A DNA stretch of 64,000 bases, from assembly GCA_965216255.1 (NCBI GenBank), contig OZ244148.1, positions 1,984,001 to 2,048,000 on the forward strand, in the 5' to 3' direction. Source of the stretch: G965216255 sp965216255. GTDB taxonomy: Bacteria > Bacteroidota > Rhodothermia > Rhodothermales > Bin80. The notes under the pieces were generated by a model. The model had not been told where the DNA came from. It worked only from the letters and a program-made list of their open reading frames with translations, and searched no databases. A program made the position numbers and the translations under genes. Below, piece after piece: positions 35,965 to 46,797 of this stretch. The number at the start of each line of letters is the position of its first letter. Position 1 is the stretch's first letter.

Positions 35965-37062
35965 ATGCACGCGTTAGCAGATTCCTCGCAAATCACGGTT
36001 GCGCTGCCTAACGGACGCGGCTACCCCGTGCATTTCGCCCCCCTGGCGAAAACTCCCACTTTTATGCAGCAGTGCGGCCTGCGTGTCGGCCGATGCCTGG
36101 TAGTTACGGACGAGAAGGTTGCGGTACACTACGCTGGGATACTCGAGAGTGCCCTTGCCCGTTCAGGGTGGCAGGTCAAGACGGTAGCGGTGGCTCCCGG
36201 AGAGCCATCGAAGGACATCAGTTCGCTTCAGCGCGTGTACGACAGCGCCCTGCGCTGGGGAATCGACCGACAGACCCCCGTCGTTGCGCTCGGAGGCGGC
36301 GTCGTAGGCGATCTCGCCGGGTTCGCGGCAGCGACGCTCTTGCGCGGCCTGCCGCTTGTACAGGTCCCAACCACGCTCGTCGCCCAAGTAGACAGCGCTA
36401 TAGGCGGCAAAACGGGCATCAACCACCCGGTCGGCAAGAACCTCATTGGCGCCTTCCACCAGCCCTCCATGACGTGTGCCGATGTGGCAACGCTGTCGAC
36501 CCTAGCCAAAGTGGACTGGGCAAGCGGGCTGGCCGAGGTCGTAAAACATGCCCTTATCGCTGACGACACCTTCCGGCGCGTACTGGTCGAACTGTGGCCG
36601 GCCATCAGCGGGCGCGATGCCGCAGCCATCCGCACCATAGTACCTTGGGCCGCTTCCATCAAGGCGAGGATTGTCGCAGAAGATGAACGTGAATCGGGTC
36701 AGCGTGCAGTGCTAAATTTTGGACATACATTTGGGCATGCCATTGAGCGTGTGGCTGGCTACGGACAATTCACGCATGGGGAGGCCGTCGCCTTGGGCAT
36801 GCGTGCCGGGCTCAAGCTCTCGCACCTTCTCAACAGCGGCTTTCCCCTGGAACGGGCCTTACAGCTGGTGCGGCGGATCCCTGTGCGCACGTCACTCTCC
36901 GCATTTTGCGTAACAGAGCTTATGGAGGCCATGCGCTTTGACAAGAAGGTGCAGGCGGGCCGGCAGCGCCTGGTCGTCCTCCGGCAAATCGGAGAGGCCT
37001 ATATCACGAACGAGGCGACTCCCGCGGACGTAAGAACGGCCTGGGAATTCGCCTGCCACTAG
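35965..37062 (+). CDS. aroB: 3-dehydroquinate synthase
   Basis: AroB is the second enzyme of the shikimate pathway and uses NAD and a divalent metal. The 365-residue protein shows LVVTDEKVAVHY, PGEPSKDISSLQRVYD, ALGGGVVGDLAGFAAATLLRGLPLVQVPTTLVAQVDSAIGGKTGINHPVGKN, GLAEVVKHALIAD with metal-ligand Glu, and NFGHTFGHAIER with metal-ligand His. The length is normal. Another ATG lies at 36063, but the upstream one keeps the conserved N-terminal domain. Confidence 0.96.
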   Translation: MHALADSSQITVALPNGRGYPVHFAPLAKTPTFMQQCGLRVGRCLVVTDEKVAVHYAGILESALARSGWQVKTVAVAPGEPSKDISSLQRVYDSALRWGIDRQTPVVALGGGVVGDLAGFAAATLLRGLPLVQVPTTLVAQVDSAIGGKTGINHPVGKNLIGAFHQPSMTCADVATLSTLAKVDWASGLAEVVKHALIADDTFRRVLVELWPAISGRDAAAIRTIVPWAASIKARIVAEDERESGQRAVLNFGHTFGHAIERVAGYGQFTHGEAVALGMRAGLKLSHLLNSGFPLERALQLVRRIPVRTSLSAFCVTELMEAMRFDKKVQAGRQRLVVLRQIGEAYITNEATPADVRTAWEFACH

Positions 37063-37107
37063 CGCACTGGTCAGCGCGGCCTGTAGCCATCACGCCAACC
37101 TAGCACC

Positions 37108-40100
37108 GTGTCTCGTCTGCTGCAATTTTCCCGCAGAACTGCTTCTGTTATTGGAGTGGTTATCACTTTCGGTATACTGCTGTTTTTCGGCCTTTCGCGC
37201 ACCGAAATCGGCAGGGAAACGCTCCGCCAGGAACTCGAACGCCAGTTTGTTAACCGCTTTGAAGGCCGACTGCACATTGGCAGCCTGAGCGGCAATTTTT
37301 GGCAGCAATTCTATGCAGGCGACGTGCGGGTATTCGGTGATGACGGGGAGCAGTGGCTCGGCGTGGATTCCGTGGTGATCAGCCCCCGGTGGAGGAGTCT
37401 CCTGGTTCGCAGGTTTTCGCTACGATCGCTGCATATAGAAGGACCCACGCTGCTGGTTCGATTCGACAGCGTCGGCAGTTTGATCCGCCCCTTAGAACGA
37501 CGAAGTGCCACGGTGCTGCCCGTCGGTTCCCGGTCCATAGACCGAGTGGAGCTGCGTGTTGTTGACGGCACTGTGCGGACTAGGCATGCCGTTGCCGCAC
37601 TGGTTACGGATGCTGAAGACATTTTTGCCCGGGCCGTCCTGGATCGTGGTCGCGATGCGGACGTCCTGGATGTTCTGGAGCTCTCGGGGTTCCTGCCCGG
37701 TTTCCCGCTGACGGTTGAGGCCCTGACCGGACAGTTCGTTGCCGATGGGCAGCGACTAGTAGTCAATCGCCTCAGAATTGATACCGGACGAGGCGGGCTG
37801 GAGGCTACCGGAGTAGTGGATAACTATACGGATCGGGAAATGCTGGCCCTGGACGCCTCCATCGAAGCGTACCGGCTTAATCTTGACGCCCTGCGCCGAC
37901 TCGTGCCCTCCCTACCGGTTTCCGATACCCTTGATGCGGCCTTGACGCTTCGAGGATCACTCTCCCGTATCAAACTGGAGCAACTGCTTCTCATCCGCGG
38001 AAGAACAGTCGTAGCGGCAGACGGGGAATTCATTTTTGCCCGAGACTCCCTGGCCTTTCACCTCAGGCTTCGCGAAACCGCCGTAACGACCACAGATCTG
38101 CGAGCAATATTGCCTGAAGCTGCGCTGCCGGCAACCGACAACACGGGAGTACTACGTCTCCACGGCCTTGCCCACGGCAGCCGGTCCCGGCGCAGTGTGC
38201 GGGCCAGCGCAACCTTTGATCTGCGCGGAAGCGCGGGGCACGCAGCAGGCACCGCATCCATAGCCCGACCAGAGCATGGCATGTGGATTTACACGGCTTT
38301 CGTGACGGCCGATTCGCTAGATATAGGCATTATCACTGGTCGCCCCCCGCTGAGTAGTCAGCTGCACGGACGGATTACGCTGGAGGGCAGCGGCCTGGAA
38401 TGGGACCGGCTCGATGCAACCATTGGAGCTGACCTTGTGAGGTCCACCTTCGCGGGTCGAAGCGTGGACGGCCTGGACCTGGACGCGAACTTCAAAGGGC
38501 GCGTACTGCAGGCCTCAGCAACGGCGTGGAAAGCGCAGCAGCAGGCGCAACTCCTTGCCAGCCTTGACTGGAACGGGAGTACGCCAGAATTTGACGTGAC
38601 GCTGTGGACGCATGAGGTTGACCTTGGCCCGATTTTGCTATCGGATTCACTCCACTCAAACCTTAACGCGGAAGGGAGTCTTCATGGCTTCGGCCTGTCC
38701 CTCAAGAATCTGGAGGGCCGCTTCGCCGTCAACGTCGATACATCCGTAGTGGCCTGGGGTACGCGAAGGCAAAGTCTGCCGCCGCACGAACTATCGCTCA
38801 GGCTTGGCGGAGCCGAGGCAGGGGCACTGGAGGTGGATGTCGGGGGCGATTTTCTGGACCTGGAGCTTGAGAGCAATACGCGCTCCAATATTCTCGGAAC
38901 GCTCGCCGCAGTATGGAACAATGCCGTCAGGGAGGCACTAGATCGCCAGCGCGAACACTTCCACCCGGGTCTGACGCTGCCACGCAATGTGCCCTGGCCG
39001 CCGCTCGACCAGCTCATCCTGCAGGGGGAGGCGGCCACGGCGCTGGATTCCGTTGACCTCGACCAGCTTCGGCTGCTCGTGTCCCTGTCGCTCAGGCGGC
39101 CCGATATTGCAAGCGCCTGGTTTCCTTGGCTTCTTCCCGTACGCACAGACCTGGATGCGTCGCTCTCAGCGACGGCAGATGCTAACCGGCTCACCTACGA
39201 AGTTGCGGCAGCTGCCGATTCCATAGCGTGGGGCACCCACCGAATCAGCGGTTTCCGCACGGAATTAGGCGGCATGGCCACGCTGGACGGCCCCTTGGAA
39301 CACGCGCTGGTCGCATGGCTAGATTTTCAAGCCGATGCGTGGGAGTCCAGAGAGTTGGCGCTAATAGACCCGCGCGTTACCGTCAAGGCGCAGGGTGGAG
39401 AGGCCGACATTGGATTGACGACAGAGGGAGACCAGGGGGCGCGCGTGACGGCTACGCTAACGGACCTTGGAGACCGGCTTCGTTTGACCATACCTGATGT
39501 CAGTTTTTCATTCGGCGGCTACACGTGGGACCAGCCTGAAAGGACGATCATCGATGTCTTTGCTGATGCACTGCATTTCGTGAACTTCCGAATAGGAAGC
39601 CCTGCGCAACAAGGAGTGCTGCCGCAAAGCATTGATGTCAACGGCGTCCTGTCTTCAGCCGCGGAGGACACCGTCACCATTGCACTCCAATCGGTCGGAC
39701 TGGAGCAACTGTCGGACTTTCTGGACCGAGAACGTACCTTCGGCGGCATCCTGAATGGGCGCATACAATGGACGGGACTCAACAGACCGGAGGTATATGG
39801 CAACCTGGAGGTAGACCACCTGCGCTTGGAAGACCACATCTTTGGCCGCTTCGAGGCGCGGAGTCGCTTTGAACCAGGAAGCCCGGACGTTGCTATTGAG
39901 GCGTCACTAAAGCCGGTGGCCGGCGCGAGCGCCTCAGAAAACAGAGCACTCCGCTTTGTCGACAACGACGTAAGCATAGTGGGCACGGTGCGACTTCCTT
40001 TCAGGCAGGACCGCGGTCAACTCAACCTGGCCGTTGACGTAGCCCGCGCAGATGCCTTTTTCTTCGAATACATCATCCGCGGCCTGCATGACTCAAAGGG

Positions 40101-41679
40101 GGCCATTGCTGGCAGCGGGAGCATTAGCGGCACCTTTGCCAATCCCATCTTTAACGCCGATTTGACGCTGCGTGATGGCAGCTTTCACATTCCCGACTAC
40201 AACTTACGCTACAAGACGGACGCGGATATTCGCGTCACGCGCCGTGGTATAGCAATCGACCGGCTGGCCCTGTCGGACTCTACAGGCGGGAGCGCAGACA
40301 TCCGTGGAATGATGCACTTCAACGATTACCGTTTTTTCTCCCTCGACATTGAGGGCCAACTTGACGCGCTGCAGATCATGAACGTCGGTACGTTCACTAA
40401 CACTCTTCCCTTTTACGGCATGATATGGGCATCAGGTGATGCGACGCTTGCAGGACCGATGAATAACGCCTTCCTGCGCTCAGCGAATCTGAGTACCAGC
40501 CCCCAGAGCGATCTCTACATCCCCATCATGGAGTCGGATGCGACCGTGGATCCTGGCTACATAGTCTACGCGGACTCGGCCGGCCGCATCCCAGAAGCCA
40601 TGATAGTGCCAAGGCGAGAGACGATATTGAACAGGCGCGTAGAGGGCGAGCGTAACTTTGCCGGTGGCCTCCAAATGGACCTCAACATACTAGCTCCAGA
40701 GGCCTCCACCCTCCACCTGGTGATCGACCCGCTACTGGGGGATGTCATCAATGGCATGGGTAGCGGCCGCGTACAACTCCAGCTGCGCGAGGGGGACATG
40801 GCCACTTTCGGCCACTTTACCGTCGATTCAGGTGATTACCTATTCACTGCCGGAGAACTCTTCGTCCGGCGTTTCCTGATAAACGAAGGGATCATCATTT
40901 GGGCCGGGGATCCAACTAATCCTCAAATAGACATCAGCGCCGACTACCGTACCCGGGCGTCTAGAAGCGGACTTCCGCAGGAAGTGGGTGGGGCGCTACA
41001 AACAAGTCTACCCCTGATCGTGGGCCTGCAAATATCCGGCGAACTCAATGCCTTACAGATAGGGCTGAGTCTTTCCGTTGACCAGCGCCAGGAAGCCATC
41101 AGTGACACACCCCTGCTAGAAGCCTACCTCAACCAACCCGACCGCGCGGCACAGCACGCCACAAGCGTCCTTCTAACCAATTCGTTCCAGCTCTCGGCGG
41201 AGGGCACCACCAATGACGTGCTGACCGCATCTGCCTTCAACAGCGTCTCCAACCTTGTGGCCAGCCAACTGAATCGGTACATCAGCCAGGTCATTCCGAA
41301 TGCTGATCTAACACTGGGCGTGCAAAGTGACGAGGCAGCCGAAGACCTCGACATATCCGCAGGCATCGCTCTGCGGCTCCTCGATGAGCGCCTGGTCATC
41401 CGCGGGCAAGGCGTGTACCGGGGCTTCAGCCGTCAGGTTGAGGTACCGGTAAGCGAAGGGCTGGAAGGTGAGTTGTTAGTGGAGATCCAGCTAAGCCCAA
41501 GTGTCTCCCTAGAAGTGTTCTACCGGCGCGAAGGGGACGTATTGAGTGAGACCCTGATAACGAGCGAAACGGGAGCCGGCATCAATTATCATACCGAGTT
41601 TACCACATGGAGATCGCTCATCAGGAACATTCTGGGTCGCAGCAGCACGGAAACCGCCCCGGCTGCGAATACCAATTAG
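37108..41679 (+). CDS. TamB-like translocation/assembly module protein
   Basis: The 1523-residue protein has an N-terminal membrane anchor (about 12-30) and a long stretch of repeated beta-strand segments. The C-terminal TamB (DUF490) domain lies at about 1150-1500, with LHLVIDPLLGDVINGMGSGRVQLQLREGDMATFGHFTVDSGDYLFTAGELFVRRFLINEGIIIWAGDPTNPQIDI. AsmA/TamB proteins form a groove that carries phospholipids or helps outer-membrane protein assembly between the two membranes. The start is a GTG. No TamA/BamA-like gene lies next to it. It begins 45 bp after aroB and may be read from the same promoter. Confidence 0.93.
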   Translation: MSRLLQFSRRTASVIGVVITFGILLFFGLSRTEIGRETLRQELERQFVNRFEGRLHIGSLSGNFWQQFYAGDVRVFGDDGEQWLGVDSVVISPRWRSLLVRRFSLRSLHIEGPTLLVRFDSVGSLIRPLERRSATVLPVGSRSIDRVELRVVDGTVRTRHAVAALVTDAEDIFARAVLDRGRDADVLDVLELSGFLPGFPLTVEALTGQFVADGQRLVVNRLRIDTGRGGLEATGVVDNYTDREMLALDASIEAYRLNLDALRRLVPSLPVSDTLDAALTLRGSLSRIKLEQLLLIRGRTVVAADGEFIFARDSLAFHLRLRETAVTTTDLRAILPEAALPATDNTGVLRLHGLAHGSRSRRSVRASATFDLRGSAGHAAGTASIARPEHGMWIYTAFVTADSLDIGIITGRPPLSSQLHGRITLEGSGLEWDRLDATIGADLVRSTFAGRSVDGLDLDANFKGRVLQASATAWKAQQQAQLLASLDWNGSTPEFDVTLWTHEVDLGPILLSDSLHSNLNAEGSLHGFGLSLKNLEGRFAVNVDTSVVAWGTRRQSLPPHELSLRLGGAEAGALEVDVGGDFLDLELESNTRSNILGTLAAVWNNAVREALDRQREHFHPGLTLPRNVPWPPLDQLILQGEAATALDSVDLDQLRLLVSLSLRRPDIASAWFPWLLPVRTDLDASLSATADANRLTYEVAAAADSIAWGTHRISGFRTELGGMATLDGPLEHALVAWLDFQADAWESRELALIDPRVTVKAQGGEADIGLTTEGDQGARVTATLTDLGDRLRLTIPDVSFSFGGYTWDQPERTIIDVFADALHFVNFRIGSPAQQGVLPQSIDVNGVLSSAAEDTVTIALQSVGLEQLSDFLDRERTFGGILNGRIQWTGLNRPEVYGNLEVDHLRLEDHIFGRFEARSRFEPGSPDVAIEASLKPVAGASASENRALRFVDNDVSIVGTVRLPFRQDRGQLNLAVDVARADAFFFEYIIRGLHDSKGAIAGSGSISGTFANPIFNADLTLRDGSFHIPDYNLRYKTDADIRVTRRGIAIDRLALSDSTGGSADIRGMMHFNDYRFFSLDIEGQLDALQIMNVGTFTNTLPFYGMIWASGDATLAGPMNNAFLRSANLSTSPQSDLYIPIMESDATVDPGYIVYADSAGRIPEAMIVPRRETILNRRVEGERNFAGGLQMDLNILAPEASTLHLVIDPLLGDVINGMGSGRVQLQLREGDMATFGHFTVDSGDYLFTAGELFVRRFLINEGIIIWAGDPTNPQIDISADYRTRASRSGLPQEVGGALQTSLPLIVGLQISGELNALQIGLSLSVDQRQEAISDTPLLEAYLNQPDRAAQHATSVLLTNSFQLSAEGTTNDVLTASAFNSVSNLVASQLNRYISQVIPNADLTLGVQSDEAAEDLDISAGIALRLLDERLVIRGQGVYRGFSRQVEVPVSEGLEGELLVEIQLSPSVSLEVFYRREGDVLSETLITSETGAGINYHTEFTTWRSLIRNILGRSSTETAPAANTN

Positions 41680-41689
41680 CCTGTCTGGA

Positions 41690-41720
41690 CGGGGAGCCGA
41701 GGCATGCCCCGGCTCCCCGC
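41690..41720. terminator. Strong hairpin between convergent genes
   Basis: CGGGGAGCCG (41690-41699) and CGGCTCCCCG (41711-41720) form a perfect 10-bp GC-rich stem with an 11-nt loop, directly after the TamB stop and between convergent genes. There is no T-run. A second stem (GGCTCC 41733-41738 / GGAGCC 41745-41750) overlaps the stop of the facing gene. It probably acts as a terminator or mRNA-end stabiliser for both sides. Confidence 0.6.
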
Positions 41721-41737
41721 ACCCGCTAGTTGGCTCC

Positions 41738-42172
41738 TTAAAGGGAGCCGATACTTGAGCGGGACTGATAGTATTCATTCAGGACAGAGGCGACCACCAA
41801 CCGCCCGGCATCCAATTCCACGTCCGTTACGTTGCCGGAAAGAAAATAGGAGGCGCGACCGTTGCCTACGGCAAAGAGCGCCGCAAGCGCCAGCTGCTGA
41901 TTGGTCCTGCTCGACGATTTCTCATAAACACCGCGCAGAATTCGAACGTGCTCCGCCATCTGAATCTTGTCGCGGTACAGCGTTGCAAATACGATGGCGT
42001 TCTTGAGGGACTGCGTCTTCACCGCCTCTACTCCAGTCTCTAGCGACGCCCTAAGCTGCGATGAGACCAGCGCCCAGTGATGTTCCTGGGTGTTAAACCG
42101 CTCCTGTTGAGCCTGCACCGCGGCAGGGGCGGCGAACAGCAACAACAGCGTCACGACAGGGAGTTTCTGCAT
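41738..42172 (-). CDS. Small secreted protein of unknown function
   Basis: The 144-residue protein has a clear signal peptide (MQKLPVVTLLLLFAAPAAVQAQ, cleavage after AQA). The mature part is mostly helical, about 120 residues (SLKNAIVFATLYRDKIQMAEHVRILRGVYEKSS). I do not recognise a family. An AGAGG ribosome-binding site stands about 10 bp before the ATG, which supports a real gene. The end overlaps a small hairpin in the convergent gap after TamB. Confidence 0.65.
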   Translation of the reverse strand: MQKLPVVTLLLLFAAPAAVQAQQERFNTQEHHWALVSSQLRASLETGVEAVKTQSLKNAIVFATLYRDKIQMAEHVRILRGVYEKSSSRTNQQLALAALFAVGNGRASYFLSGNVTDVELDAGRLVVASVLNEYYQSRSSIGSL

Positions 42173-42559
42173 TGTGTTATTACCTCTCAGGATATGGTTT
42201 GTGATGAGTTACTAAGGTGTGCAAACTGCCCTCCTCTACGTTACCCGGCACCTGGAGTTACACGATTTTGCCGTATGTAGTGATTGACCGAATACTCTCT
42301 TTTTTCGGCATCGAATGCACAGGCACGGTCGTTTTTTGAATTCGTTGACGGTCCGCTTCGAGTGTTTCGGCCAAGCTGGCGTCTCTTGCGTGCGTGCACG
42401 GGCAGTTTGCGGCTCGAAGGGCGTTGTGTTCCTATCGGGAGGGCATACGTGTCCCTTGGGGCCTGCGCGCGGCGTGTGATTGGGACCTTTCTGCGAGGTG
42501 GTAGCGGGCCTACTGTTTGGCGACATTTAGATACGACAGCGGCGACAAATTAAAATAAA
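42173..42559. other. Gap between the secreted-protein gene and the IS21 remnant
   Basis: No gene is supported here. The left part should hold the promoter of the small secreted-protein gene. I could not define a promoter or a terminator. Confidence 0.4.
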
Positions 42560-42621
42560 ATGGGACTTAAGGTGTTTCTGGGCGTGGATGGGCGAATTGT
42601 TCCAGCCAATCCACGTCCGAG

Positions 42622-44048
42622 ATGGTTACCGATGAGCAGGTCCTTCTTCTTTTCAAGTTGGTCGTGAAAAAGGATGTACCCATAACAGCGGCAGCGGCCA
42701 AGGCTGGCATGTGCCAGACTACAGCGCGCAAATATGTGCGTCTGGGCAAGGTGCCGAGCGATACAAAGAAGCCCCACACATGGCGCACGCGCAAGGATCC
42801 GTCCGCGGAGGTGTGGGATGAAGCCAGGGCTTTTCTGGAAGTCAATCCCGCCGCCGAGGTGAAGGCGCTCTTTGGCGAGTTGCAGCGCCGACATCCGGGC
42901 AAGTTCCAGCAGGGCCAGTTGCGTACGCTGCAGCGGCGCGTAAAGCAGTGGAAGGCCATAGAGGGAACTCCCTGGCGATCGGCGATCGCCAGACGAGGTC
43001 TACTTCGACCAGGAGTATGCCCCCGGGGAGCGTGCGCAGTCCGACTTCACGTGCCTCAACGAACTGGAGGTAACGATGCAGGGGGAGCCATTCCCGTATC
43101 TGTTGTTTCACTTTGTGCTGGCATATTCCAATTGGGAGGCCGGCACGGTCTGCAGGTCGGAGAGCTTCGAGGCACTCTCGGAAGGCCTGCAGCATGCTGT
43201 GCAGGTACGCCCCGGCTGCATCCTTCGATGAGCTGTGCGGTACGCAACCTGAAGCGCAAGAGCGGTGAAGACTTCACCGAACGCTATCAGGCACTGCTGC
43301 GCCACTACGGGATGGACTCGCGGCATACGCAGCCGGCGAGTCCACATGAGAACGGGAAGGTAGAACAGCGGCACCACCGTCTGAAGCGGGCCATAAAGAA
43401 CGAGCTCATCCTTCGTGGCAGCAACGATTTCGAGAGTCGGCAGGCCTACGAGGCCTTTCTCGAGAAGCTGTTTGGGCAGCTGAATGCGGAGCGCCAGGAG
43501 CGCTTCAAAGAGGAGAAGGCCTTCCTGGGGCGCTGCCAAAGCGGCGCCTGGAGAGCTACAAGCGCTACCGCGTGCGGGTATCCAGGGGCAGCACGATACG
43601 CGTGAGAAAGAACGGCTACTCGGTGCAAAGCCAGCTTATCGGTGAGTGTGTCGACGTACGCGTCATTGGCGAATGGGTCGAGGTGTGGTATGGGCAGCGC
43701 CTTATGGAGCGTATGCCGCGGCTCTTCGGCGAGGGCAAGTACCGGATGGAGTAGCGTCACGTGATCGACTCGCTGGTGCTGGGTCCAGGAGCGTTCGCCC
43801 ACTACCGGTACCGGTCGGATCTCTTTGCCACGCACCGGTTCCGGATGGCCTATGACGCGCTGCGGCGCACGCATAAGGAGGCTCACCGGGCAGACAAGGC
43901 CTATCTGCGCGTCCTGCATTTGGCGGCCAGGGAGAGCGAATCGGGCGTGGATGCGGCCCTCAGCGTCTTGCTTCAGCGCAGGGAGGCCATTACGGAGCAG
44001 GCTGTACGAGAATGGAGACACCGGTACAGACTCCGGCTCTTTGTGTAG
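42622..44048 (+). pseudogene. istA: IS21 transposase IstA, multiply broken
   Basis: The first part is an HTH region (MVTDEQVLLLFKLVVKKDVP, AKAGMCQTTARKYV). The frame then changes near 42965: the DDE core continues one frame over (EVYFDQEYAPGERAQSDFT, FHFVLAYSNWEAGTVCRSESFE). It shifts back near 43205 (CAVRNLKRKSGEDFTERYQALLRHYG, SPHENGKVEQRHHRLKRAI). It shifts again near 43540 into a frame ending in TAG at 43754. Beyond this stop the same frame continues with the IstA C-terminus (GPGAFAHYRYRSDLFATHRFRMAYD, LRVLHLAARESESGVDAAL). At least three frameshifts and one stop make it inactive. Confidence 0.88.
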
Positions 44049-44130
44049 CGGCTCCCGTGGTGGATCTGCGCTGTTATGATGGCCTTCTGGAGCAGGCCAC
44101 GATGGCTGCTCTTTCGGTGGAGGCGGCGCC

Positions 44131-44925
44131 ATGAAGACGCCGCGACAGCGGATCTGGAGCCGGCTGTACACACGGGACTGAAGGATCTGCGCTTGCCGGC
44201 CATACGGGCCTGTTACCAACAGAAGGCCGACTTGGCCCGACGGGAGTCGATGAGCGCTTCCTGCTGGAGCTCATAGAGCAGGAGCAGGAGCAACGACATA
44301 GCAACCGAATTCATCGCTGGTTGCACCAGTCGCGGCTGCCACTGCAGAAGACGCTGGACACCTTTGATAGGGGCCGGTTGCCGGTACGGATAGACCACCA
44401 CCTGAGCGTGCTCTTGGAGGAGGCTTCTTGGAGAGCCGGCAGAACGTTCTGGCCTTTGGGCCTGCCGGCAGTGGCAAGACGCACCTGTTGTGTGCCCTGG
44501 GCCGGGAACTGATCTTCCAGCGGCGTCGCGAATACCATTGCAGCACGCTCGTGCAGGAGATGCTCAGGGCCAAACGGGAGCTGCGCCTGCCACAGCTCCT
44601 GAAGCGGCTCCCGCGCTACAAGGCGCTCACCACCCGTGCCATAGGGTACGTCCAGCACAGCCGGCAGGAGACGGAGGTGCAGTTCCTACTTTTGTCGCAG
44701 CGCTACGAACGGGGCAGCGTTCTACTGACGAGCAATCCGGCGTTTTCGCAGCGGGATCGCATCTTCAAGGATCCGATGACCACGGCAGCGGCCATAGACC
44801 GGCTGGTACATCACAGCGTGATTTTGGAGCTGAACCTGCCCAGCTATCGGCTGGAGGTCTCTAAGAGGCATCACGAGGCCGAGCATCAAGCAGAGACCGC
44901 TCCCGCAGAAGCCTTGCCGTCCTGA
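44131..44925 (+). pseudogene. istB: IS21 helper ATPase IstB, frameshifted
   Basis: IstB is the AAA+ helper of IS21 transposition. The N-terminal part is scattered over frames: LKDLRLPAIRACYQQKADLARRES, then RFLLELIEQEQEQRHSNRIHRWLHQSRLPLQKTLDTFD. The ATPase core is open from 44428 and has Walker A (FGPAGSGKTHLLCALG). The Walker B region corresponding to usual IstB (DDLG-type) looks deleted around RYKALTTRAIGYVQH. The remaining C-terminus is SVLLTSNPAFSQRDRIF and DRLVHHSVILELN. It cannot be functional. Confidence 0.85.
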
Positions 44926-45158
44926 CGCCGTCCTCGCGCTCATAGCTACTCCTGACCCGCCCTAGGCTCCAGGACAGACGCGGTCCTGCCACATGCCGCG
45001 TGCAGACCGCTGACCTGTTCGGCGGGCGGGAGGAACTCATGCAGTCCCGGCCTTACGCGAACGCAGCCGTTTCCAGGGGCCATGCGTCCCTCCGGTCGTT
45101 ACCCGTGCCGGCCAAGGTCAAAAACTGAACTCGGCTTCGAGATTCGAGGCTTTCCTTC

Positions 45159-45901
45159 TTAACCATATCTTAATTGTCGTCGATGCCCTTTACTATTGAC
45201 GTTGATCAGGGCCGTATTGCCTGCAAAGACTTCCACGGCCACGGGGCAGCCGTCTTCGCCGGTGAACAGGCCGAAGACGATCTGTTTCTTGCCCTTTTTC
45301 TTGTCCCGGGAGTAGCCATACTCGGCCAGCTCGAGGGCTTCGCCTTCGACGTATGTGGAGGTAACATCCGCGAGAGAGCCCTCCTCGAGGTGCCGCCGAG
45401 CAGGCGCTCTTCGATGATGCTTTTGCGCTTCAGCAGCCAATCCATGGTCTGGTAGAGGTCGTCCTCGTCCATGCTTTCGAGACCGAGTTCGGTACCGAGC
45501 GAATGGCTAGCGGTGTCCGGGTGCAGGGCGGCGCTGGTGGCGAGTTTGCTTTTGGGACTGAGGATACGATCAGCGATAAGGGCGATGGCGAGGCGTCGCT
45601 GTTTGGAGTCTTTGGTTGCGATGATGCTGTGGAGCTTCAGGTCACGGAGGCAGCCGAGTACGGCGGCGACGTTTCCATGGGGGATACCATTGGTGAAGCG
45701 GAAGGAGTGTTGGAAGGCGTACTGTGGGGCATCGACGGCGACGACGCCGCGCAGGAGGATGCGGATGTAGTCGATGATATCATCGGGGAGTGTGGAGATA
45801 TTGGCGAGGGTGGTTTTGACGACTTTGCGGCCATCGCGTTTGCCCTGTCGGATGAGGTAGGTGGGGCGGGCACCGCGGTTGGGGACGGTGGCGACATACA
45901 T
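45159..45901 (-). pseudogene. IS1634-type transposase remnant
   Basis: The remnant begins MYVATVPNRGARPTYLIRQGKRDGRKVVKTTLANIS and continues ILSPKSKLATSAALHPDTASHSLG, which is the N-terminal half of IS1634/IS4-like transposases. Near 45390 the frame shifts. The core continues one frame over (LADVTSTYVEGEALELAEYGYSRDKKKGKKQIVFGLFTGEDGCPVAVEVFAGNTA) and then loses similarity at about 45205. The C-terminal half with the remaining catalytic residues is missing. A nearly open antisense frame over the same region has no family character. Confidence 0.82.
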
Positions 45902-46021
45902 GGGTACTTGCTTAGAAAGATGATCTAGGAATAGCGGCAGATATAACGAAAGGTAATTAGGCAATTTAAAGTCAACTATGAGCTCGAAATTAATGTGAAC
46001 ACTGGGTGAGGACCAGATCAA

Positions 46022-46797
46022 TTACATGGGAATATTCATTTCGACCTATTACGCAGAAAGGTGGTGCAAGACTTCTCTGCAAATACTTGTTCATACGCTA
46101 CTTACGCCGAGATTAATATCTGCAGAACACTCTGTATCGCCTTGATTTTGGGGGGAACTTCCGATTCAAGATCTTGGTGAGTTATCCGGGCTAACGTCCC
46201 GGGTGCACCTGCGCCCGCCGGGCTGCGCGTATGCCAAGGCCAAGAATCCAGATTGCAGGCGCAGGCAATTCAAGGAAGCGGCAAAATGATCCTGTATTAA
46301 CCGCTTCGTAATCTGAGCGTCTACCGCGCCCGGGCCACGGTGTACATGGTCTGGAAACGACGCACGCGGCCTATGGTATCCTACCACGTCGATTGGCACT
46401 AGCTCAGCCGAGGACTGACCTGTGCCCACATTCTGGAAGTCTTGTGTCACCGAGGCGCCCCAGCGTCCTCAATAAGTAGGGAACAACGACCCACCGCTTC
46501 CAAATCTCCAATATTGACCGTGCCGACTTGGCACTTGCCAGGATTAAGCCGCCGCGTGAGAACCTAGTGGCAGTCGCGCGGCACGGACTTGCCAAAGCCC
46601 TACGATAGTAGCGACCTTGAGGCGCAGGCAGCTTTTGAGGCTCATCGAACTTCGGTGATCCCGCACGGTATTCCACGTCCTAGTTCACAGAACATGTTTA
46701 TGTACAGGGGCGACGGCTGGGCACAGCGGGTTCAACAGATGTCCCTTTTCTATCTAATGCCGCTCCCGCGGCCTTCATTTGAAGACCAAGCTCATTC
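46022..46797. other. Gene-free stretch between IS remnants and the glycosylase gene
   Basis: About 0.8 kb with no supportable gene. Frames up to about 165 codons occur, but they overlap the glycosylase gene in another frame or have no recognisable features. It is probably decayed DNA at the edge of the mobile region. Confidence 0.4.

Larger units (their letters stand above)
42560..44925 (+). mobile_element. Decayed IS21-family element (istA-istB)
   Basis: The istA-then-istB order on one strand is diagnostic for IS21. Both genes are broken. The left boundary is set near 42560, where the IS-like end TGGGACTTAAGG follows an AT-rich stretch; no matching inverted end was found after istB, so the borders are approximate. 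Confidence 0.75.

Noticed and set aside
38682..39194. 170-codon minus-strand frame inside tamB
   Set aside because: Ser/Arg-rich antisense shadow of a long real gene.
42560..45200. CRISPR array or defence island in the IS region
   Set aside because: No regularly spaced repeats and no cas, restriction or toxin-antitoxin genes were seen; the region is explained by IS remnants.
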